A stretch of DNA of 64,000 nt from Casuarina equisetifolia (lineage: Eukaryota > Streptophyta > Magnoliopsida > Fagales > Casuarinaceae), in contig CM052355.1 in assembly GCA_028551475.1 (NCBI GenBank), positions 19,427,543 through 19,491,542 of the forward strand, read 5' to 3'. The position numbers and the translations under genes were made by a program. Positions 38,037 through 49,049 of this stretch are shown here, piece after piece. The notes under the pieces were generated by a model. The model did not search any database, was not told where the DNA came from, and worked only from the letters and a program-made list of their open reading frames with translations. Position 1 is the stretch's first letter. Each line of letters begins with the position of its first letter.

Positions 38037-39619
38037 ATGGCGTCGATTCTTAGCACGGTAGGTACGGGGTTGTATTACAGAAACTCATCCACTGAGGGCC
38101 TCAAACAAAGCAGAAGAGGAAACAACGCCGGGACCCAGTTCGGATCTTTGTCTGTCGGTCATCTGGGTACCACCGGGAGACCTAGGAGTGCGGTGGTAGT
38201 GGTGAGAGCGGAGGGGCAGTCTATAAACCCGGAGATAAGGAAGAGCGAAGATAAAGTAGTGGATTCGGTTGTCGTCACTGAGCTTTCCAAGCCCCTAACT
38301 GCGTATTGCAGGTAAACCCCATTTTACGAGTCTTAACAAGTCAGTGCATTGTTATTAGTGCAACAATTCTGGTTTTGTTGTTCCTATAGATTGTTTAACT
38401 TTTTTTTTTTTTTTAATTGCTATATCTTATTAAGTTATCTGTTCGTTTTGAACGGAAAAACCGTATAACAATTAGAATTTAACAATTTCAGATAGTATAG
38501 AAAACTTGGGGACATACTTGTTTCTTGGACCACATTTTCATGTGTTTGTTTCCTTTGAAATTGGTGAACCATATGTCCAGCATCCCCTGTGGTCCTGGGA
38601 TGATAACCTTTGGTGAGTAATGTTTGGTTTATTAGCCCCCCAAATACATCCAAGTAAGTCTTTACCCCTATCAAGCACATATGAAATTTCTTGTTGTTGA
38701 CATGGATCTTAGCTTGTGGTGAAACCATGTGACCAGCTTGTAGTCTTATTTTAGGCAGCGGTTGGATTTTTTCTGGTTAGAGTTGACCCTTACAATGTCA
38801 AGCGCTGGTGGGAGGACTTGTCTAGTTAGAGATAACTTTGAAAACGTGATGAATATTATGTCCATCCAAAGTGTTTTTTTGCCATGATGAAGCCATTAGT
38901 CTTGCCAGAGTATCATTATATCTATTTCCTATTGGTCACTTGATGTGCATTGATGATCCGTGTTGCTCTGCTATTTGTCAGTGTTAAGTGCTTTAAGTGC
39001 TGGAATATGTAGTTCGATATGCATGACGGTGGTCACATTTGAATTTCTGTAAGGATTTGCATAATGATGTCTAGGTTGTAAGAAGAATAATTATACTTTC
39101 CGCGATGTATGAATCCCATGGAATTGGATGATATTTGCAAGTAAAAGCTCTTTTTTGACATACCAAAGAGATTACGGTTGCATTTTCAACTCAAGAAAAA
39201 TTTAGATTCATAAGGAATAGTACTTTGAACTATTTTGAATAAGATATGAAGAGATACCCGAGTCTCTTTCGTTTTGTCTGCTTATCCTGGTTACCAACGT
39301 GGCCATGTGAAAATAAAACCCTAGTTATGGTCCTATACCACAAATAGCTGAAATATTTTGTAAGTTAAAAGACTGCCTGAAGTGAATAACATGTACGTCC
39401 ACTCTTTTGTATGCTATTGGTTTCTTTTCTCTTGCCTTTCCCTCTGTTTGTCAATGGTATGCCCTTCAGCGACTGAAGTATTCCAACTTTGAGTTTCGTT
39501 GTTTCTTTTCTTACAGATGTTGGAGGTCGGGCACTTTTCCTTTGTGTGATGGAAGTCATGTCAAGCACAACAAAGCTACTGGAGACAACGTTGGACCATT
39601 GCTCCTGAAGAAACAGTAA
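38037..39619 (+). CDS. NEET: NEET protein with CDGSH iron-sulfur domain
   Basis: Two exons, 38037-38311 and 39517-39619, join in phase with GT-AG borders into 125 residues. The first 55 or so residues are Ser, Arg and Gly rich with almost no acidic residues, as in a chloroplast or mitochondrial transit peptide. The mature part is [19 protein letters not shown] followed by the CDGSH motif [16 protein letters not shown]. Its cluster ligands are Cys91, Cys93, Cys102 and His106. Plant NEET is a dimer holding two labile [2Fe-2S] clusters, and it acts in iron, reactive-oxygen and senescence control. The C-terminus [10 protein letters not shown] is typical. The single 1.2-kb intron splits the CXC pair codons (AG|A for Arg92). 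The gene looks intact. Confidence 0.97.
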
Positions 39620-42600
39620 CAGTTATTACAATGCTTTCATCTTTGTACTTCACCTCCCATGTTGATCGAGTCGGCTAAGAATCTGAGTGTTTTTGTAATA
39701 AGGATTTGGCCAAGTTCTTTGCTATTTATTGCTTAACCGTCATGGGTTTTGATTATATTAGTCAGTGAGCTCAGACAGCTAGCATTTACAAATCACAATG
39801 AAAGTGCTGTTGATGCGCAAACAAGGGGCATTCCAATGCATGCGCAATCCGCTTAGTGAAATCGGATTTACTGGTCGTCCAAAACGACCACTTAAAAGTT
39901 AAATGCCAGGATTACTTATACCTTTGCGTTTGCTTGTTAAAATGTTATATTTTACCTCCGAGCCGAAGCTCGTTACGGAGGAGAATGTTAAGTGTGAAGG
40001 GTGAGAATGTAGCTCGGAATGGCCGGTTGGAAGTGGAGGCAGCAGCTAAGGAACTCATTGTACTAGTTTCTCAATCCACGGTGCCCTGATATCTTTTCTT
40101 TGGTATTTCACCGGTGGATTAGAATCAGGGAGGTCGAATCTAGTAGTTTCTCAATCCATGGATTTTCTTGCCCATAGGAAGCTGCAATAGACGAATTGGT
40201 GCCCCGTTTTTGCTCCTTCTTCATGCCAAACCCAGCATGTGGTCAGGTGGGACCGATTGATTTCTTTCATAAATAGGATAGTGCCTTGTGTTGTCATTGC
40301 AGACCTGCCTTTGTGCAATCTTAAATAATCGACGGTGTGGATTGCTTGCCGACGGCTATAAGCATATGAGAATTTGAACAAAGGAAAGTTGGTTCATTGT
40401 AAATCACATGTATTTATTGTTACAAGAGGTGGTCTATGTTGCTTTGCCGAGTGCCCTTCCTGTGACGAAGTAGGCACATGATGGGAGGGACACGATCTGG
40501 TTTTTTATTCTATTGATTATTTAATCGCAACAGCTGATAGGATCTGTGGCTTCTACAGCAGTCTGGTAAAAGGGCAGTTCTTGTACGAACGCTTATTTTC
40601 TCTTGGGAAGTAACATTGTCAGCTGCTGCATTAAAGTTCTTTCAAACAGTCGAAAAGGTTAAGATTCTTTTCATGACTGACAAGTAAATCATGGAATTCT
40701 TAAAAAGACTAACGAGGAGTTCTCCGGTGCAGGGTACGTCAATCAGTGGAAGCCCGTGGTTTTAGTTTAAAAGAGATTAGTCAGTGCCAGTAACATTTAC
40801 AGATTGATGCATCTTGATTTATTTATTCTGTGGATAGATTTTTGAGAGAATTCTTCCAAGTAAAGCAATTCCTATGAGGAGGAATTACGTGTCATGAGAA
40901 AAAAGATTTAGTCATCATTGGATGCCAACGGGATTGTGATCCTTAATGATTAAAGCTAAAGACTGATGCTAAAAGAGCAAAAAGAAAAAAGTAGAGAGGG
41001 GACACGAGATTCCATTCAAAAGCTGGAAAAAGAAATGTGAATGGAACAATGATAGTATGAAGTGTGTCCCGTCATTCCAATAACAGCTTGCAATTAGCTA
41101 AGACTTCGAACCGACTTGGAATTTTTCAGACACGGGAGAAGTGAACATCGTCCGAGGGTATACGCGTCGGCCAAGTTAGGGAAAACTCCCGGCTGTCCCT
41201 CGTGAATAGCGTTTGTCAAAAAGCTGTCGCTTGCTTGAACTACGCGTCCCTGATCCTTTTTCCCCGCCACTCTGATCGGCCATGTTCCAGAAGGATACAA
41301 GATCCTGAAAAGCTTCTACGATGGACGGCAGGAAGGCAACACTTAAACATATGGGATTCTGAAATCTTGATTATGGACCGTGGAACCTGAAAATGTTGGG
41401 GGGCGCAACTCGCATCTCATCAAAGAAGAATAATGGGTTGAATCCCCCTTCAATATCTTAATAAGTGGTCAAAGAATATGATTATGGTACCATCTATTTG
41501 TTCTATACTAGATCTTGCATTAACTCCTGACAGACTAAGTTCTCATTAACATGTCAAGATCACACGCGTAAGGCGAATGTGGTGCCGCGCGATCCCAGCA
41601 ACGAAGTTCCAGCCATATCATGAGACACTTCAAACACTTTAATATCTCGATAAACCCATCATGGCTCCAATAAACCAGATCTAGCATTGCGCAGGAAGAC
41701 ACCTGTGCTAAAGTTCGAAAGACTGCCCGGAAATTTTGTGCACTGCATGTGTTTCATGTTGAGGTTTGTCGTGCTCTTTCACAACAGAGCATCAGCCCCT
41801 TAAACCTCCATTTAATGATATTAGCGCACATCGTTTTTCGAACGAGCATCATAATTTCTTTCTTTTTTCTTTTTTTTTTTTCGATCAGTAGAGAAAAAGA
41901 AGAAGAATTTAGAACATCCAACCTGTTGTCCCAATTTAAAACTTTGATAGTGACAGAGTCATGGAGGAGTTTATTTGCCAGCCAGGACGTGATGTCCCAC
42001 TAGCAGAGATTAGCGGAACGATAGGCGAAGGTTCAACCTCCTGCTTCCAGCCTCTGTCTATTAGCCACGTACAAGAATAGGACCACTAAATTTAAAGACT
42101 TCGTGCCCGGGCCGAAGACCTCCCCGCAAATAACTAAGACCCAGGATGTCGTCAATCACCCAATTACGGCTCGTTTTGACTCTGGCCGCTCCTAGTTGTT
42201 CAGCGCAGCTCCACCGGACGCCACGCCCGCCCGATTCAACAATATTTTATAGACCGAGAGACGTCCAGGCCGCTACGAAAGTATCCAACAGGTGTCGGTG
42301 TCTTCATTTTGGGCCTACGCTTAATACCCACGTGGTCGGATATTGCGTCATGCGTCGCATTCTCGCAGCTTTTTGCGCTACCTCGTCGTTTTATAATTAC
42401 AATCATGCGCTGCTGGCAGCTTTTTCTAGCAGGCCGAACGAAACGCATAATTTATCGATATAAAAGAGTTTTAATTTCCAGTTCTATAAATTAAAGTTTC
42501 AAACAATCAGAAAATCCTATTTATTGCAGTATTTTAATTTTTCCACATTGCATTCTAAATCTATCCAAGAATGAAAAAGGAATAAAATCGAATAAGAAAT

Positions 42601-42914
42601 ATGCATTATCTTTAATGCGCTAACAATGATAGAATGTGACCCAGACCCATTTGCGCCATTCCCTTTCCACACGAACAATTAAAAAGACGAAAACACCCCC
42701 GTGTCAGTCAGTTCCGTGTCGGTTGTCCCAAGCAGGCGGCAACCGCATTGCTCACCCACACGTGTCCCCTTCCCCTCTCCGAAGCTGCCTCTCGGGCTCT
42801 AAAATCCTTCAACTAGTCCCCAGCTCCCACGCCAGTCCGACCCTGGAATCCCCACCACACGCGCTCGCCAAGAACTACCGGAAAAAGAGGCTCAAGTCTC
42901 TCCCTCTTTCTCTG
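39620..42914. other. Intergenic region between NEET and XLT2
   Basis: The first 100 bases hold the NEET 3' UTR, with AATAAG near 39697. The rest has no coding stretch I can support. A near-identical short phrase, AGTTTCTCAATCCA, occurs twice around 40066 and 40146. The last 300 bases are CT-rich and open in the XLT2 frame, probably the 5' leader. Confidence 0.45.
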
Positions 42915-44396
42915 ATGCTTTCGCTTCCCATCTCCAATCACGCTGCCTCCGAGCCTCACAAAAAGCACCAGACCCCCGTGCAGTTTGCGCGCAAGAACTC
43001 TCTGAACTCCCTCACATCCCTCCTCCACCCCATCCACCATGCTCATCCTCGCGCTTGGCTTCTCGTCGCCGTCCTCTCCCTCCAGATCATCCTCCTCCTC
43101 ACCCTTCGTTCTATCCCTCGCTCCCTCTCCCTCCCCCATCCCCAACGCCAACACTATGTTGATAATTTCACCTCCGTGGGCCCTATCCAAGACCAATGCA
43201 GCTACGGTCGGGTCTTCGTCTACGACCTGCCCGGAACGTTCAACTCCGAGATTCTGTCCAATTGCGACGACTTGAATCCGTGGAACTCGCGCTGCGAGGC
43301 GCTGGCAAACGACGGATTCGGTCGGAGCGCCACCGGGCTCATTGGGGCCGTGCCGGCGGAACTGGTTCCGGCGTGGTATTGGACAGACCAGTTCGTTTCT
43401 GAGATCGTTTTCCACAAACGACTCTTGAACCATAAGTGCCGAGTTCTCGAGCCAGAATCCGCCACGGCGTTCTACATACCGTTCTACGCTGGACTCGCGG
43501 TGGGGAAGTATCTGTGGTCGAATTCGAGCATCAAGGAGCGTGATCGCCACTGCAAGATGATGCTGGAATGGGTCCAGAAGCAGCCCTATTACAAGAGATC
43601 TCTCGGTTGGGATCACTTCCTCACTATGGGGCGTATCTCGTGGGACTTTCGTCGGTCGAAGGACGAGGACTGGGGCTCCAGCTGTATCTACATGCCCGGG
43701 ATGCGGAACATCACGCGTCTCCTGATCGAGCGGAACCCCTGGGACTACTTCGATATTGGTGTGCCCTACCCCACCGGATTCCACCCCAGGTCGGACGCTG
43801 ATGTAAGAGAATGGCAGCGCTTTGTCCGCGAGCATCGCCGGAGCAGCCTCTTCTCCTTCGCCGGAGCGACACGCGGCGCCGTGAGGAACGACTTCAGAGG
43901 GCTGTTACTGAGACAATGCAATGAGACGGACACGTGTACGGTCGTAAACTGCGCGGGGTCTCGGTGTTCGAATGGTACTTCGTCCATCCTCGAAACCTTT
44001 CTGTGCTCCGACTTCTGTTTACAGCCACGGGGGGATAGCTTCACCCGCAGGTCGATTTTCGACTGCATGGTTGCTGGTTCGATCCCCGTATTCTTTTGGA
44101 GGCGGAGCGCCTATTTCCAGTACGAGTGGTTTTTACCGGCCGAGCCGGAGAGTTATTCGGTTTTCATAGACCGTAACGCGGTAAAAAACGGGACGTCTAT
44201 AAAGGAGGTGCTCCAGAGGTACAGCAAGGAGGAGGTGAGGAAGATGAGGCATAAAGTGATCGATTATATACCGAAGTTCGTGTATGCCAGACCCCCTGAA
44301 GGCCTGGAAACCATAAGGGACGCTTTTGATGTAGCTTTGGAAGGGGTGCTAAGGAGATTCAAGGAGCAAGAAGAGTGGGGATTCAAGTGGAAATAG
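42915..44396 (+). CDS. XLT2: Xyloglucan galactosyltransferase XLT2-like (GT47, exostosin family)
   Basis: A single exon encodes 493 residues from ATG 42915. The frame stays open upstream to 42636, but this ATG (MLSLPISN) matches the family N-terminus and gives a type II topology. That comprises a basic cytosolic tail, one membrane span at about residues 47-65 (AWLLVAVLSLQIILLLTL) and a lumenal stem. The GT47 exostosin domain starts at CSYGRVFVYDLPGTF near residue 95. It includes ESATAFYIPFYAGLAVG, RSKDEDWGSSC, RLLIERNPWDYFD, FAGATRG and, at residues 376-395, FTRRSIFDCMVAGS. The family adds galactose to xylose side chains of xyloglucan in the Golgi. XLT2 acts at the second xylose, MUR3 at the third. 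The motifs fit XLT2 better. GC content is far above the surroundings, mainly at third codon positions. Confidence 0.9.
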   Translation: MLSLPISNHAASEPHKKHQTPVQFARKNSLNSLTSLLHPIHHAHPRAWLLVAVLSLQIILLLTLRSIPRSLSLPHPQRQHYVDNFTSVGPIQDQCSYGRVFVYDLPGTFNSEILSNCDDLNPWNSRCEALANDGFGRSATGLIGAVPAELVPAWYWTDQFVSEIVFHKRLLNHKCRVLEPESATAFYIPFYAGLAVGKYLWSNSSIKERDRHCKMMLEWVQKQPYYKRSLGWDHFLTMGRISWDFRRSKDEDWGSSCIYMPGMRNITRLLIERNPWDYFDIGVPYPTGFHPRSDADVREWQRFVREHRRSSLFSFAGATRGAVRNDFRGLLLRQCNETDTCTVVNCAGSRCSNGTSSILETFLCSDFCLQPRGDSFTRRSIFDCMVAGSIPVFFWRRSAYFQYEWFLPAEPESYSVFIDRNAVKNGTSIKEVLQRYSKEEVRKMRHKVIDYIPKFVYARPPEGLETIRDAFDVALEGVLRRFKEQEEWGFKWK

Positions 44397-46829
44397 TGGA
44401 AACGGCGAGGACTAAACTGGAGAGGCGGAAACACGATTAATCGAATAGGATTAAAGACTGGAAATTTTTCGGGAGGCAGTTATTTGTTTTCCTATTTTAT
44501 GTTATTCTTTGAGTTGAGAGAAAGCTGAGAAAAGGGGATTTGGTACGTGTAGCCCCCTTAGTGGTTGGTACATCTTGTATAGAGATATGAGTAATGCTGG
44601 TTACATTAACGTTACGATTACGGTTACGATTGCTATTCTTTTGCTGAGGACCGCACTCACATCTCTGGGTTTAGTTTTGTACGGTTGTGGTCTTCTGCAA
44701 ATGGATCGAACGCTTAGGACCACAGGTTGATGATCCATACTGTGGAGTGGGAAAGGCAATGGGGCAGCAAGCACTAAGGCAGCGGATGGGTGTGTGTGTC
44801 AAGGCAGCAAATCATCTTTCTAGGGACCATAGGCATGAATAAGTGAGGAAATAAAGTGGTCGCTTTCTGATCTTTGCAGAATGCGTCGTTTACGAATGAT
44901 TTATCTTTTGAGAATGTCCTAATGTCATTTTCGCTGCCGTTTCATGCCTCTTCTTAGATTTTGCTATGCTTTCATCTTCAATTGAAGCTTCTTGGCACTG
45001 TGTGGGCGCAAGTTTCAGCCAACTTCTCTTCTCAGAAGCGTTGTGACATGGTTCATGGGAAACTTTACAAGTCACTTGCATTTGTTTCTTTCCCATTGTT
45101 GTGGCCTTATCTTAAGAATCATGTTGGTGGTTGAGAAAGGGTCTGCTGGTTTGGCCGATGATGCCTTTTTGCCATTGTGGGAAAAAACTGCACAAAAGTG
45201 AGTGGAATCTTTTCCTTTTTCTTTTTTCTTTCTATACTATATTGTATCGTCTAGAAATACGATAGGATAGGAGTAACAAGATTTATATGAAAACTTATAA
45301 GCCCACAATTCAGGAAACCCTTTTTCAGGTGGCAGCAATATTAGAAGTGATAAGTTCAGTCCAGAAGAAGACAGAGCATATTGTAAAAGAAAAAAAAAAA
45401 TAGCAGTTTAAAGGTTCTATTGGGTACCACCAACCTAAAAAATTTGGCTGAATTGAGTGTCTGGGAAGTTGGTTAACTGCCTGAACACACCGGTTTATTG
45501 CTGAAGATTCTGCCTCGTTTAGAGGGTTATGCTCGTTTACAAAGCTTTGAGTGCTGTTAAAATGGCTTACTGGAGGTCGGTTCTAACTTTATCATCATTA
45601 TTATTTTATTAAGTTAAAGTAATAAGCCGTTGATGGCGGCGATGATCAAGGTTGGACCCCCATTTCGATCACGTAGTGTTGTCCCTCGGTCAAGTAGATT
45701 CTTTTAGTGCTAAATTGGCGCACTATGCAGAAGGTGGTAGGTCACCACCGAGTCCACCAATGAACTAAAAATATTTCGAAGAGGAGAATTCTGGTACTTT
45801 ATTCAACGAATGAATGACGGTCCAAACTAGTACATAATAAACTTTTTATTGGGTATTAATTAATCAAAAACCTAAGAGCCGTGTTAATTAATTCAAATTT
45901 ATAAACTATACCTTAATTACAAATTTATTACCACATCAAGCAATCACGATGTCAAATACTTTTCTAATTCAATAATTGTCAACCGCTATTCTAATATGAT
46001 TACTGTGATGCATTGCCTGATTTCTTTTTTTTTTTTTTTTTAACAGATAGGAAATCTGTATCTCTATTTTTATAAACCATATTTTTTTCATCCATCGTAT
46101 CGTACTTAATTGGTGGGTACGACTTGAGCCAACTTTTGGAATCTTGTAACTTTTTCTTTTCTTCGCAAAACGACATTAGAAAATGGAAAGGTTTCTTGCT
46201 TCACCGCAACTCTTCACAACTTTCAGAAGCCCTCGTACCTTTGCTTATCCACAACTTGGAGCAGTCCGAGCAGTCGCAGGAATATATTAAAAACGTGTTT
46301 ACCCACCATAGATTAATCGTTTTTCTCGGTGGCAGCAATACTAAAAGTTATAAGTACAGTCTACAAGACAACACAGAAACCTGAATAAAAGTAGCTGGAT
46401 GACGACAAAATTAGGACATGACAGTCCTAGAGAACTGGAGATATTTTATGCAGAAAATAAGCAGGGAAATCAAACTAAAGAATTCCTATAATATATTTTT
46501 TTCCTCTCTTCTTCGCTGAAAGAAAAAGACTGATGGCAAGGTAAGGTTGTAGCAGGTAATAGGTGGAAATAAGTTAGGAAACTTAAAGGGGTATTTGAAT
46601 TGAGTGACCGGAACTTACTCCTAGCTTTCTCGCGTTCTGTGCAGTTTGTGTTACTTAATGCCGGCGATATTCGAGGTTGGCTCGGCTCACTTCGTGTGCA
46701 TGTGATACTGTCCCTCAGTGAAGATGACACTTAAGCTGCCGCGCACAAAACTCGACAAGCCACCATGTGAAACTTTCAATCATTTTGAAAGTAGCTCCTG
46801 TAGCCAGAAGAGGTTCACGATTATCGTCC

Positions 46830-46868
<39 letters not shown>

Positions 46869-47559
46869 AATGAAATATAAGTGATTAAAAAAATGACAAG
46901 CTCTAGTCCATATGCGTGATTATGCTGAAACAAAAGCAACTTTATGATTTTCGGCTCTTTTTTTTCCCCCTCTGTTTGACCTGGGCGTTTAACCATCCAA
47001 TGGAGGAGGAATTTAAAATTCAGTGGGCCTTTTGTTAAATCTTTTAGGATGTTAGATTATAGACCATGGTTGAATACAAATATATTTTTGAACTTTCATT
47101 TTGTTCGCTAAGCCAAAAGTTGCTAAATAGTAATGATTATTGTAGTTCGAACCTTGGGATTCCTTACAAGGTGCGAAGACGGGGCGTAATACTATGAATT
47201 TCGAGTTTACTTACATAACATATTCAGTTGAATACACAAGCACACACAACGTTGACTTTTTTTTAAACATAATTTGTATTGAATATTTGTTGTAATGTAA
47301 ATTAACTCTAAATAAGTAATATCTGTTTATTTGAGAGTATTCTTCATCTGGTATAGAAGAGGTTCAGTCAAAAGGACATAATTGCTTGACTGTGCTCTTC
47401 TCTTGATATAATTGATTAATTACTTTAAAAAAAGAAAAAGAAAAAAAAAGGCTCTAGTAGAATATTAGAGTTTAGGATTTAGGGTATAATTTATGAATTC
47501 GCTATAAGAGGGACATTTTTTGTGTGTGTGTCAATACGAGTAATTGATGCTCGTCAATC
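44397..47559. other. Intergenic region right of XLT2
   Basis: No gene that I can support. The first part probably contains the XLT2 3' UTR. Two diverged copies of a block of about 400 bases occur at about 45325-45720 and 46325-46730. Both hold GGTGGCAGCAATA, AATTGAGTG and a GGCGAT...AGGTTGG...TGTCCCTC series in the same order, which suggests an old tandem duplication of unknown nature. A GA run lies at 46832-46866. Confidence 0.45.
46832..46866. repeat. (GA)n microsatellite
   Basis: An uninterrupted GA run of about 35 bases. Confidence 0.95.
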
Positions 47560-48452
47560 ATCAAACCAAACTTGATCACCCAATTCCAAGTTCAAGTTGA
47601 ACAATCACCTTGAGTTTGAGGAAAAATGTTACCATTTGATATTTGTATTGAATTTGCTTAGGGTCATGCAATAAGATGTTATTGGTAAAGTCATAAATCC
47701 TATTACATCTGCCTTGCTTGAACGTCAAATTTTACAATTTATAGGAGAGCCAAGCAGAGAATGTCTTTTGGTCTTGTCCAACAAGGGATCTGTGTCTTTT
47801 AACCTCCCGAACTTGGCTCAATGTCAGGACTTAGACAATACCAAGACTCCTTGCCGCACTTTGCACCTTTCACTCCTCGAGTGGCTAGGTTAGCCTATCA
47901 CACGTGTAAAGGGACAAGAGAAGAAAGGTAAGATGATAGAAGAAAAGGTTTCTTAGAAAAGGCACATTTATTACACAAAGAAGGGTTACAAAGTTTTGCA
48001 TGTAGGCTATACAATGAGAGTCCATCCTTATTTATACTAGTCACATAGGAGAATAAATGGTTGGGATTGTTTCTAGCCAACGGTCACAAATGAGGGTCTA
48101 GAAGTCCCTTTTTAAAATATTTGCAAGTTGAAAAAATCTCACTTTGTAGCAACTACTCGTAACAAAATCTTGCTTTTAGCAACTTTTCTCATTTCCATGA
48201 AGTCTCTAGGTTTGGTAAAGGTGGGTCGTTCAAGAAACCAAGGTGCAAGAGTGTTTCCCATTCTCGCACAAGCGACAATAGTTTGGAAATTTCTCGACAT
48301 AACAGGGCTCTGCATGCCTTTAGGAAGCGTTCGACTTCATTTCGACAGTGGGTCATAGTCTCGCCCCTTCAGTTTGGCCATCCCCTCGTAGCCTCTTGAT
48401 AATGCTCCAGTATGTCCTTAAATTGCCACACATGTCTTTAGCCAGTTCCTAT
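47560..48452 (-). mobile_element. Ty3/Gypsy chromovirus remnant, 3' part (chromodomain tail and LTR)
   Basis: On the minus strand, just left of Copia element 2, the sequence encodes WQFKDILEHYQEATRG, the C-terminal helix typical of chromodomains in Gypsy polyproteins. A purine-rich AACTGAAGGGGCGAGAC follows near 48370 and is probably the polypurine tract. Farther left lie a GTATAAATAAGG promoter-like motif near 48040 and an AATAAA near 47975, as expected of an LTR. The outer LTR border is not clear. The other half of the element is at 53969-54525. Confidence 0.75.
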
Positions 48453-49031
48453 TGTTGGAGTAGCTGGAGCAATGATAGAGCAAGTTGAAAAAAGTCAGAA
48501 AGAGGCTGAAGAAAAGGGCCATAAGGCCTTAACGATGTTGTTGAACTCTCTACGAAACCCAACCCTTTCTTTGCAAAAGTATGGACCAATTGGAATGTCA
48601 TATGAGCCTATCTATGCAGCCCAATATGACTACAACTACCCACCTAAGGAAAGCATACAACGTGGTATCCAAATAAGCAACCAATTAGCCTTTAAAGCTT
48701 ATTTTCTAGGAGAATCTTCTATTCAAGCAATACCATGAGTAAGTGCACCACCGCCTCTTCATCCAAGGAACAAGATAAGGAAAGGAGGCACCGTCCATGG
48801 AAGTATTTGCATGAGGAAGTCAATGTTACTTAGGGACGAAGATAGTGATGATGAGGCCGATGAACTGGCCATGTTGAAAATGTAATGTGAAAACTCTTTG
48901 TTAGAAAGGTTAGCTGACTATATATATTTTAGTTGTATTTAGAGTTTAGTGTGCTTGTATTTTGCTCTAAATACTATTAGCTAAATAACAAAGCCCTTCT
49001 CCTATGTGCCTTAGCCTTATTTTGTTTTTTA
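48453..49031 (+). repeat. 5' LTR of Copia element 2 (579 bp)
   Basis: Starts TGTTGGAGTAGCTGGAGC and aligns end to end with 53390-53968. The terminal CA of the other copy is TA here. Confidence 0.92.
48472..48738 (+). CDS. 88-codon open frame inside the 5' LTR of Copia element 2
   Basis: The frame starts MIEQVEKSQKEAEEKGHKAL and includes SLQKYGPIGMSYEPIYAAQ, ending in SSIQAIP. The 3' LTR keeps the same frame with stops and substitutions (53409-53672). I do not recognise the peptide. It could be a captured host gene fragment, part of a leader protein, or chance. No start context or promoter supports expression. Confidence 0.25.
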   Translation: MIEQVEKSQKEAEEKGHKALTMLLNSLRNPTLSLQKYGPIGMSYEPIYAAQYDYNYPPKESIQRGIQISNQLAFKAYFLGESSIQAIP

Positions 49032-49049
49032 AGTTAGTATCAGAGCCAA

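Noticed and set aside
42813-43835. A 340-codon open frame antisense to XLT2
   Set aside because: It mirrors the GC-rich XLT2 exon, has no recognisable motif, and the sense strand gives a full GT47 protein. Long antisense frames are common in GC-rich exons.
44890-45200. Short open frames right of XLT2 on both strands
   Set aside because: No motif, no splice pattern and no homology that I recognise. Length is within chance for this composition.
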